Source of the DNA: Thermococcus sp. M39
GTDB taxonomy: Archaea > Methanobacteriota_B > Thermococci > Thermococcales > Thermococcaceae
Length of the DNA stretch: 64,000 bases
Assembly: GCF_012027325.1 (NCBI RefSeq)
Contig: NZ_SNUG01000005.1
Location: forward strand, 90,362 to 154,361
Reading direction: 5' to 3'
Both the position numbers and the translations under genes were made by a program. The notes below the pieces were generated by a model, which was given only the letters and a program-made list of their open reading frames with translations, was not told where the DNA came from and did not search any database. The first letter of the stretch is position 1, and every line of letters begins with the position of its first letter. Shown here in pieces: positions 54,072 through 62,949 of the stretch.

Positions 54072-56249
54072 TTACCTTCTTCCAATGCGACGCATCATAA
54101 ATATTACTGCTCCAAATGTAAGCACGAGTATCAGTATTCCAAGATAAGCTGAGCTGGAGCTCTGCCTTACTCTAACTCTTATGCTGTCCTCCCATTCTGT
54201 CTGATCTGATTTTACTGTGATTGTAACCCTGTATTCTCCAGCTGGCGTTGTCTCTGGAACTTTAATTGTTAAAGTTACCTCTTGGTATCCCGTTCTGTCA
54301 AGCTTTGCAATTCTCTCTGGCGAAACAGTGACCTCCCAGCCATCTGGAGCTTTTACATTGAAATTTATGTTGGTTATCGGGGCTGTTCCGGGATTTGTAA
54401 GAACTATCTTAGTTGAAACTTCTTTCCCAGCTTGAACAGAGAGCTGATAGTTCATCAAATTAACATCAAGTTCATATTTCCCGATGAGTTCAATTTCAAG
54501 CTCTTTCTCAAACTTCATTCCAGAGGAGCTTTCGACAATAAGCTTTGCATGATACGTTCCTGGTTGTGCATTAAATGAAGGAATGATCTTAAGCCAGACC
54601 GATTTTGACTGTCCACTATCAATGCTTATTGAATTAACTCCGATATTACTCTGTGGATCTCTGAGGAAGCGATAAGCCCAATCGCTGGGGAGACCAACTA
54701 AAGAAAGCTTGTATTCATCAGCCTCTTTTCCTAAGTTAAGAATCCGGATTTCATAGGGAAGCTGATAATCAAAGCTTACAGACAGCGTTTCGGTGTCCAT
54801 CTCAACTTTGAAATAATATGCTGCCCTCTGAAGGGTTACAGTTAAGCTTTTCTCCTCTCCATCTAGCAGCTCCACTTCCTCCGTGATATTTGAGTATCCC
54901 TCTTTCTCTACTGTGAGTTTGTATCTTCCTGGATCGAGCTCAGTTCTAAGTTGCCCCGCTGTATCTGTGAAGTGGGTTGTTCCATTGATAAAGACTTTTG
55001 CTTTTGGAACAGGGCTGCCTTCATCGTCAATAACAGCTAAGAAGAGCGTTGCTTTCTCTCCTTTATAGGTCCTATATACGAATACACTGAACGAGTAGCT
55101 CTCATTGTTTATGGCAACTTTGATGGTGTGGCTTCCTAAGTCTGCATTTCTTGGAATTTCAACAATGAGAGAGATCTCTTGAGGAGTGGCACTGGGCAGA
55201 AGGAAAGACCTAACCCTAACCCCGTTAAGCACAAAGTATGCATCCCAATCCCTTGGTTTTTCAAGCACTTGAAGATTCACAACCTTGTCAGAACCATAAT
55301 TGGTAAGCGTAATTGGGAATGCTACTTTTTCGCCAGCTTCGCTTTCTATGGACAGAATTGAGAGTTTCACCTCAATTTCTTCCCTTTGCTGGACAGATAT
55401 CTTAATTTCACCAAGTTCTTCACCTATCGAGAATTTAATTATGCTGACACCACTTGCATCTTCTGGAATGTTAACAGCTAGAGTTAAGTATCTCTTTTCC
55501 AAGGATTTGAGAGTTATTTCACTCACTTCATACCCTTTTTGAGCATCTACAAGCTTTACATCCCATCCCATAGGTTTTGATACAATCTTAAGCGGCAGTG
55601 TTATGTCATCGTTACCATTGTTGACAACTTCAATAGGAATCTCAACATAATCCCCAGCTTTAGCAGTTATTGCATCAAAAGTGTAGTGGATTTCATAATT
55701 TAATTGCGGAACCCTTTCAACTGTAATGTCTGCTAGATAAACCAAGAGCTTTCCGTTAAGGTACTCAAGTGCTAGTCTGTCGTAGACTTCGTAAGAAGAA
55801 TTCGTGATTATATACTCCGTTGAACCAATTTTGATGGTAATATTCTCATTAGTCATGTTCAAAACTTCAAAAGTGTAACCGTCAACTGTGTAGCTCTTTC
55901 CTACTTCGGGTGTTATCTCTTGAGAAACTTGAGGCTGATATTGGATTATGAGGAACAACTGCTCGCCATCAAAGCTCCCTGGAATTATCTTGAGATTTTC
56001 AACTTCGATGACGCCACCGAATTTGACCATTTGAAGGGCTTTTATATCATTTCCCTCATAGATTATGAGATATGGAAGGTAATCTTTGCTTAAGGTCAGC
56101 TTGATTTGATATCCACCAACTTGAAGACTTTCTCCAACCTTAATTCTTCCCTGAAACACTTCAATCCAAGGCTGAGCATTTGAGATAGGGAGGAGTGAGA
56201 GTATCAATAAGCCAGCAATAAGCAAGCTGAGTTTTTTCATAAATTTCAC
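54072..56249 (-). CDS. Membrane-anchored extracellular protein with NEW3-type repeats
   Basis: A 725-residue exported protein lying between an ABC ATPase and a permease. A signal peptide covers about 1-25 (ending SNAQ). Several beta-sandwich domains follow (IPIEVVNNGNDDITLPLKI, FPITLTNYGSDKVVNLQVL, IVLTNPGTAPITNINFNV), of the kind called NEW3 or CARDB. Residues about 400-475 look like a carboxypeptidase regulatory-like domain (SPVPKAKVFINGT). A C-terminal helix YLGILILVLTFGAVIFM plus RRIGRR anchors it. Its start overlaps the ATPase stop by four bases. Confidence 0.85.
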   Translation of the reverse strand: MKFMKKLSLLIAGLLILSLLPISNAQPWIEVFQGRIKVGESLQVGGYQIKLTLSKDYLPYLIIYEGNDIKALQMVKFGGVIEVENLKIIPGSFDGEQLFLIIQYQPQVSQEITPEVGKSYTVDGYTFEVLNMTNENITIKIGSTEYIITNSSYEVYDRLALEYLNGKLLVYLADITVERVPQLNYEIHYTFDAITAKAGDYVEIPIEVVNNGNDDITLPLKIVSKPMGWDVKLVDAQKGYEVSEITLKSLEKRYLTLAVNIPEDASGVSIIKFSIGEELGEIKISVQQREEIEVKLSILSIESEAGEKVAFPITLTNYGSDKVVNLQVLEKPRDWDAYFVLNGVRVRSFLLPSATPQEISLIVEIPRNADLGSHTIKVAINNESYSFSVFVYRTYKGEKATLFLAVIDDEGSPVPKAKVFINGTTHFTDTAGQLRTELDPGRYKLTVEKEGYSNITEEVELLDGEEKSLTVTLQRAAYYFKVEMDTETLSVSFDYQLPYEIRILNLGKEADEYKLSLVGLPSDWAYRFLRDPQSNIGVNSISIDSGQSKSVWLKIIPSFNAQPGTYHAKLIVESSSGMKFEKELEIELIGKYELDVNLMNYQLSVQAGKEVSTKIVLTNPGTAPITNINFNVKAPDGWEVTVSPERIAKLDRTGYQEVTLTIKVPETTPAGEYRVTITVKSDQTEWEDSIRVRVRQSSSSAYLGILILVLTFGAVIFMMRRIGRR

Positions 56250-57160
56250 CTCTTGTAGATTGTCTTTAGGAACACATCCTCCAAACTTGGCTCTTTAATT
56301 TCCAAGCTGACTATGGTTATGCCCCTTTTGGATAGGTATTCGGATATGTCTCCTCTGATGTCTTCCTTTGCGAATATAATAGCTTTGTTATTGTTGACGT
56401 ATTCCACTCTTATAACTCCCGGTAGATCAATCTCTGGCAGTGGTTGCTTTGTCTCAACAGTGATTTCATACCCCTCAAGCTCCATGAACTGCTTTTTAAT
56501 TTCCTCTAATGTTCCTAATGCCCTAAGTTTTCCTTTTACGATTATCCCAACCTTATCGCTTAACTCTTCGACTTCGCTGAGTATGTGGGAAGAAAAGAAT
56601 ACTGTTTTTCCTTTTTTGCGTTCTTCCCTGACAATGCTTTTGACAAGAAACGCTCCTTCGGGATCAAGTCCACTCGTTGGTTCATCCAGGATTAATACTT
56701 CTGGATCGTTGATTAAAGCTTGGGCTAATAATAAACGTTGTTTCATGCCTTTAGAGAATGTTTTAACCTTTCTGTACTTTACATCCCACAGTCCAACAAG
56801 CTTTAACAGCTCTTCAATGCGCTTCTCCTTTTCTTGCTTCGAGAAGTTGTAAAAGTTTGCGAAGAAATCTAAGTTCCTCCAAGCGGTCAGCTCTTCATAG
56901 ATGGTAGCATTTTCGGGTAGAAATCCAATTCTCTCCTTGACTTTAATAGGCTCCCTCAATACATCATGTCCTAGAATCCTAATAGTTCCCTCATCGGGTA
57001 TTATCAACCCAAGCATGCTCAAAATCGTTGTAGTTTTGCCTGCACCATTTGGGCCTAAAAATCCGAAAACAATACCTTTTTCAACATTTAGCGTAAGTCC
57101 ATCAACTGCTTTTAAATTTCCGTAAACCTTAGTGAGATTTTCAATTTCAATTGCATACAT
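56246..57160 (-). CDS. ABC transporter ATPase of the envelope system
   Basis: A 304-residue ATPase: Walker A GPNGAGKTT near residues 37-45, signature FSKGMKQRLLLAQAL near 138, Walker B EVLILDEPTSGLDP near 157-170. Residues 220-304 are a C-terminal extension typical of ABC-2 exporters. It serves permeases A and B. It starts four bases after permease A and overlaps the extracellular protein gene. Confidence 0.9.
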   Translation of the reverse strand: MYAIEIENLTKVYGNLKAVDGLTLNVEKGIVFGFLGPNGAGKTTTILSMLGLIIPDEGTIRILGHDVLREPIKVKERIGFLPENATIYEELTAWRNLDFFANFYNFSKQEKEKRIEELLKLVGLWDVKYRKVKTFSKGMKQRLLLAQALINDPEVLILDEPTSGLDPEGAFLVKSIVREERKKGKTVFFSSHILSEVEELSDKVGIIVKGKLRALGTLEEIKKQFMELEGYEITVETKQPLPEIDLPGVIRVEYVNNNKAIIFAKEDIRGDISEYLSKRGITIVSLEIKEPSLEDVFLKTIYKR

Positions 57161-57164
57161 GCTA

Positions 57165-58121
57165 TCACCTCAAATCCTTGTTCATAAATTTGGCGTATGC
57201 AACTGCAAAGGGCAATAGTAAGATTACTATCAACGCCACAATGTTTTGCCAAACCAAGCTTAGGCTTTCCAATATTGTTCTGTCCTCAAACATGCTACCC
57301 CCGAAGAATTGGAAGTTCATTATTTCAATTTTTTGTCCAAAGATTGAACCTACAATTGAGCCGTAATGAGAAGAGGGTACTATGTACATTAAAGTGCGTA
57401 AAGTGTGAACGTATTTTTCCCATGCAGGACTATACATTGTAGTTTGATTCGATATTAATGCAGCTTGGAAAAGCTCATCCCTGTACATGAACATTGTAAC
57501 TATGCTGACTATCATTGGATAAAGGAATTGAAGGAAGAATATGAAAATTATTGCTACAAGGAGAGCTGTTGATGGTTTCTTGATAATGACTGAGAACAGC
57601 ATGCCAAACACGAGGAAAATTAGGGCATAAATTATCGAGAATGGAAGTGTAGCAAAGAGCATTGCTAGATCTTTTCCAGTTATTGTTACCCCAAAGAGGA
57701 GGGAAAATGCTAAGGTTAGGGAATAGAAAATCAGAACTCCAACTGTAATTGTGAGAGCTGATCCAAAAAACTTGCCAAGAAGGAACTGATCCCTATAAAC
57801 CGGCTTGCTGAGTGTAATCTTGATTGTTCCCTGCTCAATCTCTCTGTTTATCAAGTCATATCCAAGCAAACCCCCTAAAAAAGGTAGCAGATTGCTTAAA
57901 GCTCCTGAAAATGAAGAGACAAACATCATTTGGAAAGGGGACGTTCCAGCATACAGTTGCCTATACATCTCTCCAACTTCGGGATTTCCAAGCACGATAT
58001 TTTTAATCATATATGCAAAGCTCAGTGATAGCAGGACAAACAGAGCAACCATTATCGCGAATCTTTTTGTTTTAATCTGCACGTAAACTTCTTTCATGGC
58101 GATGTTGAGAATCGGATTCAT
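57165..58121 (-). CDS. ABC-2-type permease A of a four-gene envelope system
   Basis: A 318-residue membrane protein, first of the operon. NREIEQGTIKITLSKPVYRDQFLLGKF and LLLPFAVAYAKFMNKDLR match permease B, showing a duplication. ATG 58121 follows CAGGTGAGC; the frame to 58163 is not used. With permease B it could form a heterodimeric membrane channel. Confidence 0.85.
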   Translation of the reverse strand: MNPILNIAMKEVYVQIKTKRFAIMVALFVLLSLSFAYMIKNIVLGNPEVGEMYRQLYAGTSPFQMMFVSSFSGALSNLLPFLGGLLGYDLINREIEQGTIKITLSKPVYRDQFLLGKFFGSALTITVGVLIFYSLTLAFSLLFGVTITGKDLAMLFATLPFSIIYALIFLVFGMLFSVIIKKPSTALLVAIIFIFFLQFLYPMIVSIVTMFMYRDELFQAALISNQTTMYSPAWEKYVHTLRTLMYIVPSSHYGSIVGSIFGQKIEIMNFQFFGGSMFEDRTILESLSLVWQNIVALIVILLLPFAVAYAKFMNKDLR

Positions 58122-58199
58122 TCCGCTCACCTGTAAAGTTTGCTTTACATACTTTTCTAGCATAGCTACTTATAAATTTTACGATAAAGAAAAGAAAAT

Positions 58200-58529
58200 T
58201 TACTCTTTCTCAAGAATAACTGCAGTGCCGTATGCAAAAATCTCAGCGGCTCCAGCGGCAATGCTTGAGGTCATGAAGCGAACACCAATGACGGCATTTG
58301 CTCCCATACTCTTTGCATGCTCAATCATTCTTTGAATAGCAACTTCTCTAGCTTCTGCAAGCATCTCGGTGTACTCTTTAACCTCCCCACCTACTATGTT
58401 TCTCAACCCAGCGAGAATGTCCTTCCCAATGTGCTTGGCCCTAACAGTTGCTCCTCTGGCTATTCCAAGAACTTTAACAACCCTATATCCGGGAACATGC
58501 TCGGTAGTTGCAATAATAAATTCTTCCAT
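58200..58529 (-). CDS. YbjQ/UPF0145 family protein
   Basis: A 109-residue protein of the YbjQ family. It begins FIIATTEHVPGYRVVKVLGIARGATVRA and continues REVAIQRMIEHAKSMGANAVIGVRFMTSSI. Members form pentameric shells with a possible metal-binding role; the function is not established. GGAGGTGGT precedes the ATG. Divergent from moaC. Confidence 0.9.
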   Translation of the reverse strand: MEEFIIATTEHVPGYRVVKVLGIARGATVRAKHIGKDILAGLRNIVGGEVKEYTEMLAEAREVAIQRMIEHAKSMGANAVIGVRFMTSSIAAGAAEIFAYGTAVILEKE

Positions 58530-58617
58530 AATACCACCTCCAAATACCTCGGACTTCGATGTATTCTAGGATTTCAAAGCTTAAATACTTTTCCATTGTA
58601 GAAAGAATGGTGATTGC

Positions 58618-59082
58618 ATGAAGCTCACTCACGTAGACGAAAAAGGTGTTAAGATGGTGGAAGTTGGCCATAAAGATGTTGTGTTCAGAAAGGCAATTGC
58701 TAAGGGAAAGATAAAGCTCAAACCAGAGACAATAAAGCTTATTCAAGAAGGCAAGACTAAAAAAGGGAATGTACTTGCAGCTGCACAGATAGCTGGAATC
58801 CTAGCAGTGAAGAGAACTTGGGAAATAATACCTCTATGCCATCCTATTCCGCTAACTGGAGTTGATATCAGCTTTGAGTTTGGAGAAGATTACATTGAAG
58901 CAACTTGTGAAGTTAGAGCTTACTACAAAACAGGGGTCGAGATGGAAGCTTTAACAGGAGTTAGTGTCGCTTTACTTACAATCTGGGACATGGTAAAAGC
59001 TGTAGAAAAAGACGAGAAAGGACAGTATCCAGTTACGAGGATTTATGACATTAGAGTTGTTGAGAAGGTGAAGGAGAAGTGA
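58618..59082 (+). CDS. moaC: Cyclic pyranopterin monophosphate synthase MoaC
   Basis: A 154-residue enzyme of molybdopterin/tungstopterin synthesis. [29 protein letters not shown] near residues 57-85 and [23 protein letters not shown] near 107-129 are diagnostic, with the catalytic lysine region [17 protein letters not shown] precedes the ATG. Tungsten enzymes of Thermococcales need this cofactor. Its stop overlaps a GTG start of the next gene by four bases. Confidence 0.94.
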   Translation: MKLTHVDEKGVKMVEVGHKDVVFRKAIAKGKIKLKPETIKLIQEGKTKKGNVLAAAQIAGILAVKRTWEIIPLCHPIPLTGVDISFEFGEDYIEATCEVRAYYKTGVEMEALTGVSVALLTIWDMVKAVEKDEKGQYPVTRIYDIRVVEKVKEK

Positions 59083-59426
59083 TTCTGCAGTTCATCTTAG
59101 GCATGCTGTTTGTTTTCGCTTATATTGTGGCAATTTACACAGTCCTGACCGAGAAGAGCATTAAAAGGGCTGTTGCTTTAGTTCCAGCTGTATTTCTGCT
59201 GATATTTCTAGGAAGTGAAGCGGGAGAAAGGTTTGTTAATTCAAGCAATTCACTCATAGCATGGCTTCTCGGCATATTTGTGGGATATCTTCTCATTGTA
59301 AAGTTCTTCCGCAAAAAGCTTGATTCTATGCCAGCTGAGATGACTGGTGAAGGAGTTGCCGCTTACATAATCTTCGGACCGATAGTTATGCTGATCTTTA
59401 TGGTAGTAGCTTTGTTGATTCTCTAA
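59079..59426 (+). CDS. Small membrane protein coupled to moaC
   Basis: A 115-residue protein with four hydrophobic segments, beginning [20 protein letters not shown]. The GTG start overlaps the moaC stop (GTGA), with AAGGAGAA just before it, so the two are translationally coupled. No family is recognised. A link to cofactor synthesis or molybdate/tungstate handling is possible only by position. Confidence 0.75.
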   Translation: MILQFILGMLFVFAYIVAIYTVLTEKSIKRAVALVPAVFLLIFLGSEAGERFVNSSNSLIAWLLGIFVGYLLIVKFFRKKLDSMPAEMTGEGVAAYIIFGPIVMLIFMVVALLIL

Positions 59427-59436
59427 TTTTTATTTA

Positions 59437-59952
59437 TCACTCTCTACAGTATCCTAACAGATAGTACTCCAGAATCTTGAGAAGCTCCTTTATAATAAAA
59501 TATCCTCCGATTGCAAAGAAGAACGTTAAAAGAGGAACCTTCTTTGTTAAATAGGTTATGGCAAATGCTATAGGCGACCAAACAAGAAGCGGTTGGAATT
59601 CCATAAGGATCCGTGATTTTTTGGAATTTTGGCTTAAAATGAGCTTTTTTAGTGTCGCTTCATCATGAACTAAGTAAGCGTCTTGCTTTGAAATTCCTTC
59701 TTTAGTTAAGGGCTTTTCGCTGATTACGAGTAGATTCCCATTGTTCTCGAATTTCATCAAATAAACATACTTCTCGCTGATTGCTGATGCGAGAAGAGAA
59801 TCAACTTTAAGCTCTGCATCGTAGGAGTCCTCGTAAAATTCAATGAACTTAATGCTTCTCAGCTTCAACCCTTCTTTAATTTTCTCTTTCTCAAATTTTA
59901 GCTTCCAAATTCTCAGGTGATATCTTGGGCTGATGAGCTTCCCAAACAGCAT
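59437..59952 (-). CDS. Hypothetical protein with C-terminal membrane segments
   Basis: A 171-residue protein. The first 115 residues are soluble and charged; two hydrophobic segments follow (SPIAFAITYLTKKVPLLTFFFAIGG). It has no recognised domain. Its stop lies 10 bases from the convergent membrane gene. Function unknown. Confidence 0.72.
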   Translation of the reverse strand: MLFGKLISPRYHLRIWKLKFEKEKIKEGLKLRSIKFIEFYEDSYDAELKVDSLLASAISEKYVYLMKFENNGNLLVISEKPLTKEGISKQDAYLVHDEATLKKLILSQNSKKSRILMEFQPLLVWSPIAFAITYLTKKVPLLTFFFAIGGYFIIKELLKILEYYLLGYCRE

Positions 59953-60039
59953 AACAACTGATACACATTAAAAATTTTAAACTTTGTGTTGTATTATTGC
60001 AGGAAAATATTCATAAACTTCTGTGATAAGCATCAAGAG

Positions 60040-61737
60040 ATGAAGCTCAACAGCGAAGCGAGAGCAATCTACAAAAGTATTCGTGAAGAGATAAAGAGAA
60101 GAATCCAGCTTAAGGAGAGCCTAGCGTATCTTGACGAGTTTGAACCAACGAATGATAAAAATGAGGTTCTAAGGAGACAGGCTTATTTTAAAGAGAACCT
60201 TCCAAAAATCGTGCCAGAACTGAAGGAAATATTGGCCAAAATCAAACCAATTCGTTTTAAAAAGGATTTTCTGCACGATAGGCTTTTAGTTGTTGATGAA
60301 AGTGAGATTGAAAAAGCCCAAGCTTTGGGAGTGTGTGAGGTCTCAACAGAGCCTTTGGAGGGGTATGATTTAATTTTAAGCACCATAGGGATTGGAATTG
60401 ACGTCGAGCTGAGCATAAGTGAAATCGCTCCCGAGCTCTATATCATGCCTCTTTGGGAAAATCGGGAGACCTTGAAAGCTTTGGTTCAAATTGGTAATAT
60501 CCTTGAAGAGAAGAGCGTTGCTGAGCCAATTTTAGAAAAATTAAAAGAATTAGAAGAAGTTATGAAGCGGAGGGAATTACTCGACAATCTTGATGAGCTA
60601 ATAGCAGAGGAAGAGAGAAAACTGAATGAGAAGATAGCAGAGAAACTTGAGAAGTTCAGCCTAACTTTGACTGGTAAAGAATTATTGGAGTTCTTAAAAG
60701 ATCTTAGGGAAGGAAACTATGAGGCAATATTTAAGCATTTCAGTGAAATTGAGAGCGAAATCCTTGAGGAAATAAATGAAGCGGAGAAAAGGCTCAGTGA
60801 AAAGCTAAACTTTACTGTCGAGCTGTTTTCACGAGAAAACCTCTATCCTGTGGAAGTATCTCCAGAGAGCATTGAGGCTTTACGTCGGGAACTGGAAAGG
60901 GAACTCAAGGTAGAGATGTATTTGAAGAGCCGGGAAATTCTTGATGAAATAAAGCACCTCATACCAAAGCTTAGAGAGGAGATAAACAGAGCATATGAGC
61001 TGGAATTTTTAAGGGCAGTGAAAGAATTTACAGAAGGATTTGCATTCCCAGAGCTGATTGAATGGGGAATCGGATTCATAAATGGGAGACATCTGTTCAT
61101 TAAAAATCCTCAGCCTGTTAGCTATGTTGTTGGGAAAGTCCCAATAGAGTTTGATGGTGTAAATGGTGAGAGGGTTGTTATTTTGACAGGTGCAAACAGC
61201 GGTGGGAAGACTTCGCTGCTTGAGCTTATCTCTCAAATAGTAATTTTGACTCATATGGGCTTTCCAGTTAATGCCGAGAAAGCTTGGGTCGAGGTTTTAG
61301 ACGAGCTTTTCTTCTTCAAACGGAAGCGGTCTATTTACGGTGCGGGAGCTTTTGAAACAGCCTTAAAGAGCTTTGTGAGAGCACTGACAAGTGATGGGAG
61401 AAAGCTGATTTTGATTGACGAGTTTGAAGCAATAACTGAGCCAGGCGCTGCTGTCAAGATAATAGCAGAGCTCTTGAAGATTGCTTATGAAAAAGGATTT
61501 TACGTCATCATTGTCTCTCATTTAGGAGAAGACTTGAAGAAAGAACTGCCGTTTGCGAGAGTTGATGGGATCGAAGCTCAAGGCTTAGATGAAAACCTTA
61601 ACTTAATTGTTGACAGACAGCCAAAGTTTGGGGTTTTAGGTAAAAGCACCCCAGAGCTGATTGTTGAAAAGCTTTACCGCACCAAGAGGGGAAAAGAGAA
61701 GGAGATTTTTGAGAGGGTGTGGAAAGCGTTCACTTAA
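60040..61737 (+). CDS. MutS-like ATPase (archaeal, MutS2/MutS5-related)
   Basis: A 565-residue protein with the MutS core and ATPase domains but no mismatch-recognition N-terminal domain. A long helical region (about residues 150-320) corresponds to the MutS lever and clamp. The ATPase site has TGANSGGKTSLLELISQ near 380-396 and Walker B LILIDEFEA near 454-462. No Smr nuclease domain is visible. ATG 60040 is preferred; the frame extends to 59986. Its end overlaps bud32 by eight bases on the other strand. Confidence 0.85.
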   Translation: MKLNSEARAIYKSIREEIKRRIQLKESLAYLDEFEPTNDKNEVLRRQAYFKENLPKIVPELKEILAKIKPIRFKKDFLHDRLLVVDESEIEKAQALGVCEVSTEPLEGYDLILSTIGIGIDVELSISEIAPELYIMPLWENRETLKALVQIGNILEEKSVAEPILEKLKELEEVMKRRELLDNLDELIAEEERKLNEKIAEKLEKFSLTLTGKELLEFLKDLREGNYEAIFKHFSEIESEILEEINEAEKRLSEKLNFTVELFSRENLYPVEVSPESIEALRRELERELKVEMYLKSREILDEIKHLIPKLREEINRAYELEFLRAVKEFTEGFAFPELIEWGIGFINGRHLFIKNPQPVSYVVGKVPIEFDGVNGERVVILTGANSGGKTSLLELISQIVILTHMGFPVNAEKAWVEVLDELFFFKRKRSIYGAGAFETALKSFVRALTSDGRKLILIDEFEAITEPGAAVKIIAELLKIAYEKGFYVIIVSHLGEDLKKELPFARVDGIEAQGLDENLNLIVDRQPKFGVLGKSTPELIVEKLYRTKRGKEKEIFERVWKAFT

Positions 61738-62395
61738 TCCACTTTCTCTCTCTTACATACCTACCTCTGCTCTCAATCTCCTCTATCTTCTCTTTCAGCT
61801 CTTGGGCTTTCTCTTTCCCCCTAACTTCTCCATAACCCTCAAGAACAGCCTCAAAACCTTTTTCAAACCACTTATAGTGGGTGCTTTCCATAGCTCTCTT
61901 TAGGAGATGTAAATCAACCCCTTGAGCTTCAACTGTGTTATCAAACTCTGCCAGTCCAAAATCTATGAAGTAAATTTTTCCCTCTCTTAAAATCATGTTG
62001 GATGTCGTCAAATCTCCGTGAATAATACCCGCTTCATGCAGTTTCCCAATTTGCCTTCCAATTTCGCGGCAAAGTTTTAAACGTTCTTCTATTGGGATTT
62101 TTTCCAGATACTCTTTCAAACGCTCTCCTTCGATGAATTCCATAACAATTTTCATATCCTTCAAATCAACTTCATAGACATAGGGAACATTAACCCCAAA
62201 CTCTTTAGCTCTGTGCAGAATTCTTGCTTCTCTAACAGTTCTTTCTTTCCTCAGTTTCTGGTCAATCTCCTTTATCCTGTACCGCTTTGAAATACGGTGC
62301 TTTATGATTACTTTTTCCTCATTAAATGGGAAATAAAGCTCCTCAAATTTAGCTAAATAAATTTTTGCCTCTGCTCCCTGCTTTATCAATTCCAT
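61730..62395 (-). CDS. bud32: Bud32 kinase of the KEOPS complex
   Basis: A 221-residue small atypical kinase/ATPase that supports Kae1 in making t6A at tRNA position 37. MELIKQGAEAKIYL at the start, VIIKHRISKRYR with the ATP lysine near 38, the catalytic IIHGDLTTSNMIL near 140-152, and IYFIDFGLAEF near 157-167 are all present. It stands alone and is not fused to Kae1 as in some archaea. GGTGGTG precedes ATG 62395; the longer frame to 62437 is not used. Confidence 0.94.
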   Translation of the reverse strand: MELIKQGAEAKIYLAKFEELYFPFNEEKVIIKHRISKRYRIKEIDQKLRKERTVREARILHRAKEFGVNVPYVYEVDLKDMKIVMEFIEGERLKEYLEKIPIEERLKLCREIGRQIGKLHEAGIIHGDLTTSNMILREGKIYFIDFGLAEFDNTVEAQGVDLHLLKRAMESTHYKWFEKGFEAVLEGYGEVRGKEKAQELKEKIEEIESRGRYVRERKWIK

Positions 62396-62408
62396 CAACA
62401 CCACCTGC

Positions 62409-62729
62409 TTAATCTGTAACCAGTTTGAAATCCTCAATGAATTTTTTGTACTCTTTTATTGTCGCTCTTATTGTTATTATATCCTCGATTTTTACTATGA
62501 GCACTCCCACATCACCTTTTATGACAAACCTTGCAGTGTTAACATCGTTTTCTTCCAGCTTTTGAATAGCATATCTAAGCTTATCTTCACTGCTTTTCAG
62601 CATATCATCTACAAGTGATGCGCGATTTTCAACATCAATATCAACTAAGCCATACTGAATAATTTTCTCAAACATCTTTATGATGCCTTCTTTTCCACAT
62701 GTTATTCCATATATTTCTACTTTGTCCAT
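62409..62729 (-). CDS. Uncharacterised small protein upstream of bud32
   Basis: A 106-residue soluble protein with one cysteine near the start (GITCGKEG). It is alpha/beta in appearance and has no known motif. It lies 13 bases upstream of bud32 on the same strand, so the two are probably co-transcribed. Between it and the thermosome gene lies a 220-base AT-rich divergent promoter region. Function unknown. Confidence 0.7.
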   Translation of the reverse strand: MDKVEIYGITCGKEGIIKMFEKIIQYGLVDIDVENRASLVDDMLKSSEDKLRYAIQKLEENDVNTARFVIKGDVGVLIVKIEDIITIRATIKEYKKFIEDFKLVTD

Positions 62730-62890
62730 ATCCTAATCGCCTCTTTTAGTTTGAGTCGTTGTGCTTAAATAACTTATTTACTTTCGTTGGTTTCTAATTT
62801 CTTAATAAATTGTCTATTGGGTTTAATTTTTCTATCTTTCTTAGCAATTTAACAAAAATTTCAATTAAAATTTGAATTTTTGAACAAAAA

Positions 62891-62900
62891 CCTTTTATAG
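62891..62900 (+). promoter_or_regulatory. TATA box of the thermosome gene
   Basis: CCTTTTATAG lies 50-59 bases before the thermosome ATG and predicts a start site near 62923. The heat-shock repressor Phr acts on such genes in Pyrococcus, but only a partial Phr-like TTTA element overlaps this box here, so control by Phr is not shown. Confidence 0.55.
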
Positions 62901-62949
62901 AACACTAACGTATGGAGAGCGTATTGGAATCTTTAGGAGGAATGTGAAA

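Noticed and set aside
62884..62930. Phr heat-shock operator upstream of the thermosome gene
   Set aside because: Only a TTTA half-element overlapping the TATA box is seen; the rest of the palindrome does not match.
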